A stretch of DNA of 64,000 bases. It comes from Azospirillum formosense (GTDB taxonomy: Bacteria; Pseudomonadota; Alphaproteobacteria; Azospirillales; Azospirillaceae). Below are positions 1-8,411 of the stretch, piece by piece. The position numbers and the translations under genes were made by a program. Numbering within the stretch: position 1 is the stretch's first letter; the number at the start of each line of letters is the position of its first letter. Location: assembly GCF_040500525.1 (NCBI RefSeq), contig NZ_CP159404.1:711001-775000 (forward strand), written 5' to 3'. The notes beneath the pieces are model-generated. The model worked only from the letters and a program-made list of their open reading frames with translations. It was not told the DNA's origin and did not search any database.

Positions 1-1470
1 GAGCTGCACGCGCTCGCCGCCTTCGACAGCATGCCCGGCGCGCGCTGCGTCCCGACGCTGTTCGAAGGCGTGGCGACCGGCGCGGCTGACGGCTACGCCC
101 GCATGACCGACCGGCCGGCGGCGACGCTGCTGCACCTGGGGCCGGGGCTGGCGAACGGTCTCGCCAACCTGCACAACGCCCGGCGCGCCCGCGTGCCGAT
201 GGTCAACATCGTCGGCGACCACGCGACGTGGCACCGCGGCGTCGACGCGCCGCTGACCTCCGACGTGGAAGGCTTGGCAAAGCCCATGTCGGCCTGGGTG
301 CGCACGGTGCCGGACGCCGCCTCGGTCGCCGCGGACACGGCGGAGGCCATCCGCGCCGCGCTGACCCCGCCCTGCGGCGTGTCCACCCTGATCCTGCCGT
401 CGGACTCCTCCTGGGACGACACGGCGGCGGCGGAGCCGATCATCGTGGAGCCGCCCGTCCCCGCCGCCCCGGACGCCGAGGCGCTGCGCGCCGCCGCCGA
501 CGCCCTGCGAAGCGGGGAGCGGGTGGTGGTCCTGCTGAACGGCCGCGCCACGCGCGCGGAGGGGCTGGCGCTGGCCGGGCAAATCGCCGCCGCGACCGGC
601 GCCAAACTCTACGCCCACACCGGCGCCACCCGCATCGAGCGCGGGGCGGGCCGCGTGACGGTGGAGCGCTTCCCCTACCCCATCGACCTCGGCATCGCCG
701 CGCTGGCCGGGGCCAAGCACGTCGTCCTGATCGGTTCGGGGGAGCCGGTCGGCTTCTTCGGCTACCCCGACAAGCCCAGCCGTCTGGCGCCGGAGGACTG
801 CCGCATCCACACCGTCGCCCCGCCGGGCAGCGACGCCCTGGCCGCCCTGCGCTGGCTGGTCGAGGCGGTGGGCGCCGCCGGCACGCCGGCTCCGGCGCAG
901 CCGCTCGCCCCGCCCTCCCCGGCGACCGGCGCTCTCACCGCCGACAGCGTCGGGCAGTCGCTGGCCGCCCTGCTGCCGGAGGGCGCCATCGTGGTGGACG
1001 AGGGGATTTCCTCCAGCCCGATGGTCTACACGGCCTGCGCCGGGGCGCGCCCGCACGACTGGCTGACCATCACCGGCGGGGCCATCGGCATCGGCATGCC
1101 GCTGGCGCTGGGTGCGGCCATCGCCTGCCCCGACCGCAAGGTGGTGACCGTGCAGGCGGACGGCAGCGGCATGTACACGCTCCAGGCCCTGTGGAGCCAG
1201 GCGCGCGAGCAGGCCGACGTGGTGACGATCATCTTCGCCAACCGCCGCTACGGCATCCTGCAGTGGGAACTGGGCAACCTCGGCTTCCGCGACATGGGGC
1301 CGAACGCCCGCAACTGCACGGAGCTGGGCCGCCCCGACCTCGACTGGGTGGCGCTCGCCCGCGGCATGGGGGTGGAGGGCGGACAGGCCACCGACGCGGA
1401 GAGCTTCAACCGCCTGCTGTCGGCCGCCTTCGCCCGCAAGGGCCCCTTCCTGATCGAAGCGGTGATCTGA
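1..1470 (+). CDS. Thiamine pyrophosphate-dependent enzyme, acetolactate synthase/benzoylformate decarboxylase-like (5' end cut by window)
   Basis: The reading frame is open from base 1 through the ATG at 31, so the gene starts outside the window; 489 codons are visible. The N-terminal part has the family motif with the catalytic glutamate, FEGVATGAADGYAR. The C-terminal part has the TPP/Mg motif as ADGSG...N (GDG in most relatives) in the stretch ADGSGMYTLQALWSQ, followed by FANRRYGIL. The order is TPP pyrimidine-binding domain, central domain, TPP diphosphate-binding domain. Such enzymes decarboxylate or ligate 2-keto acids; the substrate cannot be told from sequence. It lies 60 bp upstream of a BKACE gene on the same strand, so the two probably form an operon. 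A true acetolactate synthase for branched-chain amino acids is unlikely, since no ilvN-like small subunit follows. Confidence 0.85.
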   Translation, partial: ELHALAAFDSMPGARCVPTLFEGVATGAADGYARMTDRPAATLLHLGPGLANGLANLHNARRARVPMVNIVGDHATWHRGVDAPLTSDVEGLAKPMSAWVRTVPDAASVAADTAEAIRAALTPPCGVSTLILPSDSSWDDTAAAEPIIVEPPVPAAPDAEALRAAADALRSGERVVVLLNGRATRAEGLALAGQIAAATGAKLYAHTGATRIERGAGRVTVERFPYPIDLGIAALAGAKHVVLIGSGEPVGFFGYPDKPSRLAPEDCRIHTVAPPGSDALAALRWLVEAVGAAGTPAPAQPLAPPSPATGALTADSVGQSLAALLPEGAIVVDEGISSSPMVYTACAGARPHDWLTITGGAIGIGMPLALGAAIACPDRKVVTVQADGSGMYTLQALWSQAREQADVVTIIFANRRYGILQWELGNLGFRDMGPNARNCTELGRPDLDWVALARGMGVEGGQATDAESFNRLLSAAFARKGPFLIEAVI

Positions 1471-1530
1471 CGGACAACACCATCCCCCTCGCCCCCTCAC
1501 GGGGCGGGGGAGGAGACAAGGGAGGACAAC

Positions 1531-2475
1531 ATGACGACGCCCAAGAAGAGCGCGCGCAAAGTCATCATCACCTGCGCGGTCACCGGCTCCATCCACACGC
1601 CCAGCATGTCGCCGCACCTGCCGGTGACGCCGGACCAGATCGCGTCGGAGGCCATCGCCGCGGTGGAGGCCGGGGCGGCCATCGTCCACCTGCACGCCCG
1701 CGACCCGGAGACCGGCCGCCCGACCCAGGACCCGGAGCTGTTCCAGCGCTTCCTGCCGCGCATCAAGCAGGCGACGAAGGCCGTTGTGAACATCACCACC
1801 GGCGGCAGCGCCGCCATGACGGTGGAAGACCGGCTGCGCCCCGCCGCGCAGTTCCAGCCGGAAGTCGCGTCGCTCAACATGGGCTCGATGAATTTCGGCC
1901 TGTTTCCCATGCTGAACCGCTTCAGCGAGTTCCAGCACGACTGGGAGCGCACCTATCTGGAAAACAGCCGCGACCTCGTGTTCAAGAACACCTTCAAGGA
2001 CATCGAGCACATCCTGAAGACCTGCTCCGGCAACGGGACGCGCTTCGAGTTCGAGTGCTACGACATCTCCCACCTCTACACGCTGGCCCATTTCCTGGAC
2101 CGCAAGCTGGTGACGCCGCCGCTGTTCGTGCAGTCGGTGTTCGGCATCCTGGGCGGCATCGGCCCGCATCCGGAGGACGTGATGCACATGAAGCGCACCG
2201 CCGACCGGCTGTTCGGCGAGCAGTATGTGTGGTCGGTGCTGGGCGCCGGGCGCAACCAGATGCCCATCGCCACCCAGTCGCTGGCCCTGGGCGGCAACGT
2301 GCGCGTCGGGCTGGAGGACAATCTGTGGGCCGGTCCGGGCCGTCTCGCCACCTCCAACGCCGAACAGGTCGCCATGGTCCGCAAACTGATCGAGGGGCTG
2401 GCCCTTGAGGTCGCGACGCCGGACGAGGCTCGCGCCATGCTGTCCCTGAAGGGCGGCGACGCGGTAAGGTTCTGA
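1531..2475 (+). CDS. BKACE-family (3-keto-5-aminohexanoate cleavage-like) beta-keto acid cleavage enzyme
   Basis: A 314-residue protein, normal length for the DUF849/BKACE family. These Zn-dependent TIM-barrel enzymes condense a beta-keto acid with acetyl-CoA to give acetoacetate and a new CoA ester. Visible hallmarks are IVHLHARDPETG near residues 51-62 (Zn-binding His53 and His55), NITTGG, and GLEDNLW near residue 262, which supplies the acidic Zn ligand. The ATG at 1531 is preceded by a good GGAGG ribosome site. The acyl substrate varies widely across the family and is not predictable here. Its place after a TPP enzyme and near a TRAP importer suggests catabolism of an imported carboxylic acid rather than lysine fermentation. 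Confidence 0.9.
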   Translation: MTTPKKSARKVIITCAVTGSIHTPSMSPHLPVTPDQIASEAIAAVEAGAAIVHLHARDPETGRPTQDPELFQRFLPRIKQATKAVVNITTGGSAAMTVEDRLRPAAQFQPEVASLNMGSMNFGLFPMLNRFSEFQHDWERTYLENSRDLVFKNTFKDIEHILKTCSGNGTRFEFECYDISHLYTLAHFLDRKLVTPPLFVQSVFGILGGIGPHPEDVMHMKRTADRLFGEQYVWSVLGAGRNQMPIATQSLALGGNVRVGLEDNLWAGPGRLATSNAEQVAMVRKLIEGLALEVATPDEARAMLSLKGGDAVRF

Positions 2476-2484
2476 CCGGCAGAA

Positions 2485-2660
2485 CCCTCTCGCCTCTGGG
2501 GAGAGGGTGGCCCGGAGGGCCGGTAAGGGGGTTGCGCTTTTGCCGGACGTCCCGCCACGTGCATCCCCCTCACCCCAACCCTCTCCCGCTTTCGGCGGAC
2601 CAAAGGTCCGCCTGTCGCGTCAGCGCAAACTTCGTTTGCGCGTGAGCGGAGGGGAGAGGG
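2485..2660. repeat. Cluster of inverted repeats, REP-like intergenic element
   Basis: The gap after the BKACE gene is packed with dyads. CCCTCTC...GAGAGGG is followed by GGCCCGGAGGGCC. Then an outer CCCTCTCCC (2579-2587) pairs with GGGAGAGGG (2652-2660) around two perfect inner hairpins: GGCGGACC/GGTCCGCC at 2594-2612 and GCGCAAAC/GTTTGCGC at 2623-2641. The same CCCTCTCCC/GGGAGAGGG arms recur at 23011-23137, so this looks like a dispersed intergenic repeat. It may also end transcription of the upstream genes. Confidence 0.7.
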
Positions 2661-2711
2661 AATTTGAGTTGTGAAGGTCGCGCATCCACCCCACACCCGG
2701 AATCCCATGCC

Positions 2712-3650
2712 ATGATAAGCCGCGCTCGGGCGCTGGATCTGTCGCTGGTCGGCCTCATCAGCGTCTGCTGGGGCCTGAACTGGCCCGCCGTCAAGATCAT
2801 CCTCACCCAGATCCAGCCCTGGACGCTGCGCAGCCTGGGCTTCGCCGTCGGGGCGGCGGTGCTGTTCGCCTACGCGCGGTCGCGCGGGGAATCGCTGGCC
2901 GTGCCGCGCGGGCAGCGCTGGCCTCTGGCCGCCGTCGCGCTGCTGAACATGGCGGGCTTCAACATCTGCTCCGCCTTCGGGCAGATGAACATGGCGACCT
3001 CCGGAGCGGCGATCATCGCCTACACCATGCCGGCCTGGGCGACGCTGCTGGCCATCCCCATCCTGGGCGAGCGTCCGGGGCCGCGCCAGTGGATGGGGCT
3101 GGCCTGCGGGCTGACGGGCCTGGCCGTGCTGCTCGGCCCCGATCTGCTGCGGCTGGGCGCCCTGCCGCTCGGCCCCGCCTTCATGCTGACCGGAGCGCTG
3201 AGTTGGGCGCTGGGCAATGTCCTGATCAAGCGGACGGCCTGGACCATGGGGCCGAACGCCATCACCGGCTGGCAGTTCGCCATCTCCCTGCCGGTGGTGC
3301 TGCCCTTCGCGCTGGCCCTCGACCCCGCCCCGACGTTGGCGCTGGAGCCCCGCGTGCTGGTCGCGCTGGTCTTCCACATCCTGGTGGCGATGGTCGGCGG
3401 CTATCTGCTGTGGTTCGCCATCGTGCGGCGGCTGAGCGTCGCCCAGGCCTCGGTCAGTTCGCTGATCGTGCCGGTGATCGGCGTGACCGGCGCCATCGTC
3501 GTGCTGGGCGAGACGCCGCCGCTGCGCACCTACGCCGCGCTGGCGCTGATCCTCTGCGCCGTCCTGCTGGTCGTCATGGTGCGCGACAAGCGGCCCGTGC
3601 CCACCCCAGCGCCGGTCACGGCGGAGCCGCGGGGGGCAGGTTCTCCCTGA
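2712..3650 (+). CDS. EamA/DMT-family transporter
   Basis: A 312-residue integral membrane protein with about ten hydrophobic segments and the duplicated EamA fold of drug/metabolite transporters. The first half opens LVGLISVCWGLNWPAVK and the second half has ALSWALGNVLIKR, both typical of the family. I chose the ATG at 2712 (MISRARAL) because the extra residues from an upstream start at 2664 come from repeat sequence and are not transporter-like. The 3' end overlaps the convergent LacI-type gene by 35 bp. Direction and substrate are unknown; given the neighbours it could move a metabolite of the catabolic cluster. Confidence 0.88.
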   Translation: MISRARALDLSLVGLISVCWGLNWPAVKIILTQIQPWTLRSLGFAVGAAVLFAYARSRGESLAVPRGQRWPLAAVALLNMAGFNICSAFGQMNMATSGAAIIAYTMPAWATLLAIPILGERPGPRQWMGLACGLTGLAVLLGPDLLRLGALPLGPAFMLTGALSWALGNVLIKRTAWTMGPNAITGWQFAISLPVVLPFALALDPAPTLALEPRVLVALVFHILVAMVGGYLLWFAIVRRLSVAQASVSSLIVPVIGVTGAIVVLGETPPLRTYAALALILCAVLLVVMVRDKRPVPTPAPVTAEPRGAGSP

Positions 3651-4704
3651 AGATGACCTCGATGCGCGGCGGCTCCACGCCGTGCATCGCCTCGCGGCCC
3701 GCGCGCAGATTGGCGAAGACGGCGGCGCAGCCCATCAGCGCGCTGCGCGGGTCCTGGGTGATCACCGCCTCCATCGTGCCGTCGATCAGCAGCGCCCGCG
3801 TCTCCGGCGTGAAGCCGTGGCCGATGAAGACGACCTCGCGCTCCCGCCGCGCCTCCTTCAGCGCGCGGGCCACGCCCTCCGCCCCTCCGCCGATGGTGTA
3901 GATGCCGGCGAGGTCGGGGTGGTGGCTGAGCAGCGTCCGCGTCTGCCGGTAGCTCTTGGCCTCGTCGTCGTGGGCCTCGCGCAGGCCCACCACCTCGAGG
4001 GCCGGCGCCATCTCCTTCAGGACGTTCAGGAATCCCAGCTCGCGGTCCTCGTGCGCGCGGTAGCTCAGGCTGCCGGCGATCATCGCGACCTTCCCCGCCC
4101 GCCCGCCGAGGAAGCGCGCGAACAGATAGCCCGCGGTCCGCCCCGCCGCCCGGTTGTCGAGTCCGACATAGGCCGCCCGCCGGCAGTTCTGCACGTCGGA
4201 GATCAGCGTCACCGTCGGCACGTTGCGCGCCGCCAGCTCGTTCACCGCCTCGCGCACCGCCGGATGCTCCAGCGCCATGAAGGCCACCCCGTCGACCTTG
4301 CGCCAGTGCTGGAGCAGGCTGCGCGCCAGCAGGTCCGGGTTGAAGCTCTTGATGAACTCCACCTGCGCGCGGATGCCCAGCGGGGCCAGCGCCGCCTCCG
4401 ACTGGCGGATGAGCTGGCCGAGCCGCGTCAGGTAACGGTTCGTTCCGTCCGGCAGCAGAAAGGCCAGCCGCGTCGGCTTGGGCGCCAGCGCCGCGCTGAG
4501 GTCCGATTCCGGGATGTAATCGAGTTCCGCCGCCGCCTTCATCACGCGCTGCACGGTCGCCGGGCGCACGCCGGGGCGGTGGTTCAGCACGCGGTCCACG
4601 GTGGCGGTGGACACGCCCGACAGCCGCGCGATGTCGGCGATCCGCGGCAGCCCGCGGGAATGTTCGGGGGTTGCGGCGACGGCGTCCGCATCATCCTGCA
4701 TCAC
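3616..4704 (-). CDS. LacI-family transcriptional repressor
   Basis: A 362-residue protein. The N-terminal LacI helix-turn-helix with hinge helix is seen as RIADIARLSGVSTATVDRVL around residues 21-40, with HRPGVRPATVQ after it. A periplasmic-binding-protein-like sugar-binding domain (about residues 75-350) follows. Translation may begin at GTG 4704, nine bases after a GGAGGG site, or at the adjacent ATG 4701. The gene is divergent from the TRAP transporter gene across 131 bp containing a strong promoter and a direct repeat, so it most likely represses the transporter and downstream catabolic genes until its ligand appears. Its 3' end overlaps the EamA gene. Confidence 0.92.
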   Translation of the reverse strand: MMQDDADAVAATPEHSRGLPRIADIARLSGVSTATVDRVLNHRPGVRPATVQRVMKAAAELDYIPESDLSAALAPKPTRLAFLLPDGTNRYLTRLGQLIRQSEAALAPLGIRAQVEFIKSFNPDLLARSLLQHWRKVDGVAFMALEHPAVREAVNELAARNVPTVTLISDVQNCRRAAYVGLDNRAAGRTAGYLFARFLGGRAGKVAMIAGSLSYRAHEDRELGFLNVLKEMAPALEVVGLREAHDDEAKSYRQTRTLLSHHPDLAGIYTIGGGAEGVARALKEARREREVVFIGHGFTPETRALLIDGTMEAVITQDPRSALMGCAAVFANLRAGREAMHGVEPPRIEVIFRENLPPAAPP

Positions 4705-4740
4705 GGTTCAAAACCCTCCGATCCCATCAAATCACATCAT

Positions 4741-4778
4741 CATTCGCGTTTGACACCGGCCATTCGCGCACATACCGT
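4741..4778 (+). promoter_or_regulatory. Candidate sigma-70 promoter with direct-repeat operator for the TRAP operon
   Basis: A perfect -35 TTGACA (4750-4755) is followed after 17 bp by TACCGT (4773-4778), about 58 bp before the dctP start codon. The 8-mer CATTCGCG occurs at 4741-4748 and again at 4761-4768, exactly 20 bp apart. One copy sits just before the -35 and the other in the spacer. This is a plausible site for the divergently encoded LacI-type regulator, though LacI operators are usually palindromes, so the operator role is tentative. Confidence 0.5.
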
Positions 4779-4835
4779 CCAACCAACAATCACCGTCGAA
4801 CATCAAACTACATCAACGTTTCCCGGGAGGAAAGC

Positions 4836-5879
4836 ATGAACCCGCTGTCGCGCCGCACGATGCTCAAGGGGCTGGCCGCCACGCCGGCGATCGGACTCGC
4901 TGCGGGGGCCGGCACCGCCACCCTGATCGGCGCGCCGCGCATCGCCCGCGCCGCCGAGTTCGATTTCAAGTACGGCAACAACCTGCCGCTGACCCATCCG
5001 CTGAACGTCCGCTCGCACGAGGCGGCGGAGCGCATCCGCCGCGAGACGAACGGCCGCGTCGACATCCAGATCTTCCCGAACAACCAGCTCGGCGGCGACA
5101 CCGACATGCTGTCGCAGGTGCGCAGCGGCGGCATCACCTTCTTCACGCCCTCGGCGCTGGTCATCGCCACGCTGGTCCCGGTGGCCGCCATCAACGCCGT
5201 CGGCTTCGCCTTCGCCGACTACGGGCAGGTCTGGTCCGCCATGGACGGCAAGCTGGGCGAGCATGTGCGCGGCGCCATCTCCAAGGTCGGCCTGCACGCC
5301 TTCGAGAAGATGTGGGACAACGGCTTCCGCCAGATGACCAGCGGGGCCAAGCCGATCCAGACCGCCGCCGACATGGACGGGCTGAAGATCCGCGTGCCGG
5401 TCAGCCCGCTCAGCATCGCCATGTTCAAGTCGCTGTCCGCCGCCCCGGCCAGCCTGCAGTTCTCGGAGGTCTATTCCTCGCTGCAGACGCGCATCGTCGA
5501 CGCGCAGGAGAACCCGCTGCCGATCATCCAGGTCGCCAAGCTGTACGAGGTGCAGAAGTACTGCGCCCTGTCCAACCACATCTGGGACGGCTTCTGGTTC
5601 ATCGCCAACGGGCGCGCCTGGCGCGGCCTGCCTCCCGACCTGCAGAAGATCGTCTCCACCGCGATCAACGACGCCGGCGTCCAGCAGCGCGAGGACATCA
5701 AGGCGCTGAACCAGTCGGTGCAGGCCGACCTCCAGTCCAAGGGCCTCGCCTTCAACCAGCCGTCGCCCGACAGCTTCCGCGCCAAGCTCCGCGACAGCGG
5801 CTTCTACGGCGAATGGAAGGGCCGCTTCGGCGACGAGGCCTGGGCGCTGCTGGAAGGCGCCGTCGGCAAGCTCGCCTGA
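4836..5879 (+). CDS. TRAP transporter substrate-binding protein, DctP family
   Basis: A 347-residue exported solute receptor. The start at ATG 4836 has a GGGAGG site six bases upstream and gives a clear twin-arginine signal, SRRTMLKGLA, followed by a hydrophobic segment ending in ARA near residue 42. The DctP fold is recognisable in NLPLTHPLNVRSHEAAERI and in VPVSPLSIAMFKSL. The usual ligand-binding arginine likely lies in GLKIRVPVS. The protein delivers an organic acid or acid sugar to the membrane subunit encoded immediately downstream. Twin-arginine export is common for TRAP receptors that fold before translocation. Confidence 0.93.
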   Translation: MNPLSRRTMLKGLAATPAIGLAAGAGTATLIGAPRIARAAEFDFKYGNNLPLTHPLNVRSHEAAERIRRETNGRVDIQIFPNNQLGGDTDMLSQVRSGGITFFTPSALVIATLVPVAAINAVGFAFADYGQVWSAMDGKLGEHVRGAISKVGLHAFEKMWDNGFRQMTSGAKPIQTAADMDGLKIRVPVSPLSIAMFKSLSAAPASLQFSEVYSSLQTRIVDAQENPLPIIQVAKLYEVQKYCALSNHIWDGFWFIANGRAWRGLPPDLQKIVSTAINDAGVQQREDIKALNQSVQADLQSKGLAFNQPSPDSFRAKLRDSGFYGEWKGRFGDEAWALLEGAVGKLA

Positions 5880-5899
5880 CGCCGGCCTGAAGAACGGCT

Positions 5900-7819
5900 G
5901 TGGACAACACGGAAAGGGAGGGTGCGGCTTTGTCTCACCACGCGACGGCGCTCGACGAGGGCGGCGCCATGCCAGGGGCCGCGTCCGGCGGTTCCTGGAC
6001 CGATCGGCTGGACCGCGGCCTCGCCGCGACGGTGGAGGGTGCCGCCGCCCTCATCGTTCTGGCCGAGATCGCCATCCTGCTGGCCGGGGTGACGGCGCGC
6101 TACGTCTTCCACGCGCCGCTGGTGTGGTCGGACGAGCTGGCCTCCATCCTCTTCCTGTGGCTGTCCATGCTGGGCGCCGTGGTGGCGCTGCGCCGCGGCG
6201 AGCACATGCGGATGACCGGTCTGGTCAGCCGCGTCGGCCCCACGGCCCGCGCCCTGCTGGAGACGCTGGCGATCACGGCACCCATCGCCTTCCTGGCGAT
6301 GATCCTGCACCCCGCCCTGGACTACGCCATGGAGGAGCAGTTCATCGTCACCCCGGCGCTGGAGATCAGCAACGCCTGGCGCGCGGCGGCCTTGCCGACC
6401 GGGCTGGGGCTGATGGCCGTGGTCGCGCTGATCCGGCTGATGCGGACGCGCAACCTCCGGCTGACCCTGGCGGCGATCGCCCTCACCGTGGCGGTCACCG
6501 TCGCCTTCTGGCTGGCCGGCCCGGTGCTGAAGCCGCTGGGGCAGGCCAACCTCGTCATCTTCTTCGTCGGCGTGGTCGCCGCCTGCGTGTTCGGCGGCGT
6601 TCCCATCGCCTTCTCCTTCGCGCTGGCCACCTTCGGCTATCTGGCGCTGACCACCTCGACCCCGCTGCTCGTCATGGTCGGGCGGCTGGATGAGGGCATG
6701 TCGCACCTGATCCTGCTGGCGGTGCCGCTGTTCGTCTTCCTCGGCCTGCTGATCGAGATGACCGGCATGGCCCGCGCCATGATCCAGTTCCTCGCCAGCC
6801 TGCTCGGCCATGTGCGTGGCGGCCTGTCCTACGTGCTGATCGGGGCGATGTATCTGGTGTCGGGCATCTCCGGCTCGAAGATCGCCGACATGGCGGCCAT
6901 CGCGCCGGTGCTGTTCCCGGAGATGAAGAAGCGCGGCGCCCCTCCCGGCGACCTCGTGGCCCTGCTGTCGGCGACCGGCGCGCAGACCGAGACCATTCCG
7001 CCCTCCATCGTCCTCATCACCATCGGCTCGGTCACCGGCGTGTCCATCGCGGCGCTGTTCGCGGGCGGCCTGCTGCCGGCGGTGGTTCTGGGCGCGGCGC
7101 TCTGCGTCGTCGTCTGGTGGCGCTACCGCCACGAGGATCTGAGCCACATCCGCCGCCCGCCGGCGTCGGAGATCGCCCGTCTGGCCGTGGCTGCCCTGCC
7201 AGCCATCCTGCTGCCCTTCGTCATCCGCGCCGCGGTGGTGGAAGGTGTGGCGACGGCGACCGAGGTGTCGACCATCGGCATCGCCTACTCCACCATCATG
7301 GGTCTGCTGGTCTACCGCCAGTTCGACTGGGCGCGGCTGAAGCCGATGCTGGTCGAGACGGCGTCGCTGACCGGGGCGATCATCTTCATCGTCGGCTGCG
7401 CCACCGCCATGGCCTGGGGCCTGACGCAGTCCGGCTTCTCCCGCGCGCTGGCCCTGTGGATGGCCGACATCCCCGGCGGCGGCTACGGCTTCCTCGCCAT
7501 CTCCATCGTCGCCTTCATCATCCTGGGCAGCGTGCTGGAGGGCATCCCCGCCATCGTCCTGTTCGGCCCGCTGCTGTTCCCCATCGCCCGCGACGCCGGG
7601 GTGCACGAGGTGCATTACGCGATGGTCGTGATCTTCGCCATGGGCATCGGCCTGTTCGCCCCGCCCTTCGGCGTCGGCTACTACGGCGCCTGCGCCATCA
7701 GCAAGGTCAGCCCGGACGAAGGCCTGAAGCACATCTGGGGCTACGTCGCCGCCCTTCTCGTGGGCCTGATCGTGGTCGCCGCCATTCCGTGGATTTCCAC
7801 CGGCTTCCTTCCCTACTGA
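5900..7819 (+). CDS. TRAP transporter fused permease, DctQ-DctM
   Basis: A 639-residue membrane protein joining the small DctQ part (about residues 30-200, four helices) to the large DctM part (about residues 210-635, about 12 helices). The DctQ signature VWSDELASILFLWLSMLGA and the DctM signatures GGVPIAFSFALATFG and SGSKIADMAAIAPVLFPEM are visible. The frame allows GTG 5900, TTG 5930 or ATG 5969. GGGAGG nine bases before TTG 5930 makes that start attractive. It works with the DctP receptor 20 bp upstream as a sodium-driven symporter. Confidence 0.92.
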   Translation: MDNTEREGAALSHHATALDEGGAMPGAASGGSWTDRLDRGLAATVEGAAALIVLAEIAILLAGVTARYVFHAPLVWSDELASILFLWLSMLGAVVALRRGEHMRMTGLVSRVGPTARALLETLAITAPIAFLAMILHPALDYAMEEQFIVTPALEISNAWRAAALPTGLGLMAVVALIRLMRTRNLRLTLAAIALTVAVTVAFWLAGPVLKPLGQANLVIFFVGVVAACVFGGVPIAFSFALATFGYLALTTSTPLLVMVGRLDEGMSHLILLAVPLFVFLGLLIEMTGMARAMIQFLASLLGHVRGGLSYVLIGAMYLVSGISGSKIADMAAIAPVLFPEMKKRGAPPGDLVALLSATGAQTETIPPSIVLITIGSVTGVSIAALFAGGLLPAVVLGAALCVVVWWRYRHEDLSHIRRPPASEIARLAVAALPAILLPFVIRAAVVEGVATATEVSTIGIAYSTIMGLLVYRQFDWARLKPMLVETASLTGAIIFIVGCATAMAWGLTQSGFSRALALWMADIPGGGYGFLAISIVAFIILGSVLEGIPAIVLFGPLLFPIARDAGVHEVHYAMVVIFAMGIGLFAPPFGVGYYGACAISKVSPDEGLKHIWGYVAALLVGLIVVAAIPWISTGFLPY

Positions 7820-7863
7820 AGTCTTGCCGGTCCCCCCATAACGATAAAATCAGGAGTTCCTTC

Positions 7864-8403
7864 ATGAGCCGATTCTTCGGCCAGATCCGGCAGGCTGGCT
7901 ACGTCGTCGACGACATCGAGGCCGCCATGGATTACTGGAGCCGCACCCTGGGCATCGGCCCGTGGTTCTACAACGAGCGGGTTCCGATCAAGAACTACAC
8001 CTACCGCGGAGAGCGGTACGAGGTTCACAACTCGGTGGCGCTCGCCAACTCCGGTCCGCTCCAGATGGAGCTGATCCAGACCCGCAACGACGCGCCGTCG
8101 ATGTACCGCGACTTCCTGAAGGCGGGCCGCACCGGCCTCCAGCACGTCGCCTACTGGACCGAGAACTACGACGCCGACCTGGAGCGGCTGACCGGTCAGG
8201 GTTTCAAGCCGGTGATGAGCGGCGAGGTCGGCGAGAAGGGCCGCTTCGTCTATTTCGACACCGAGTACCACCCCGGCACGGTGATCGAGCTGTCGGAGGT
8301 CGCCGGGCCGAAGGGCAAGATGTTCGACCTGATCCGCAACGCCTCCCTCGACTGGGACGGCCGCGATCCGGTCCGGCCCTTCCCCGACCTCAGCCGGCTG
8401 TGA
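7864..8403 (+). CDS. VOC (glyoxalase/dioxygenase superfamily) protein
   Basis: A 179-residue two-module VOC protein, preceded by AGGAG at 7852-7856. Motif positions are RQAGYVVDDIEAAMDYW at the start, LQMELIQ, LQHVAYW and TVIELSE. These are the four places where metal ligands sit in this superfamily: Gln10 (usually His), then Glu, His and Glu. The length and layout resemble methylmalonyl-CoA epimerase-like and lactoylglutathione lyase-like proteins. Metal-dependent isomerisation, epimerisation or lyase chemistry is possible. It is placed between the TRAP permease and the RuBisCO-like gene, so it probably acts on an intermediate of the same pathway. Confidence 0.85.
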   Translation: MSRFFGQIRQAGYVVDDIEAAMDYWSRTLGIGPWFYNERVPIKNYTYRGERYEVHNSVALANSGPLQMELIQTRNDAPSMYRDFLKAGRTGLQHVAYWTENYDADLERLTGQGFKPVMSGEVGEKGRFVYFDTEYHPGTVIELSEVAGPKGKMFDLIRNASLDWDGRDPVRPFPDLSRL

Positions 8404-8411
8404 GCATCGCC

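Noticed and set aside
228..2408. A 726-codon plus-strand frame spanning the TPP enzyme and BKACE genes
   Set aside because: It overlaps two conserved genes in another frame and is almost entirely Arg/Gly/Ala/Pro.
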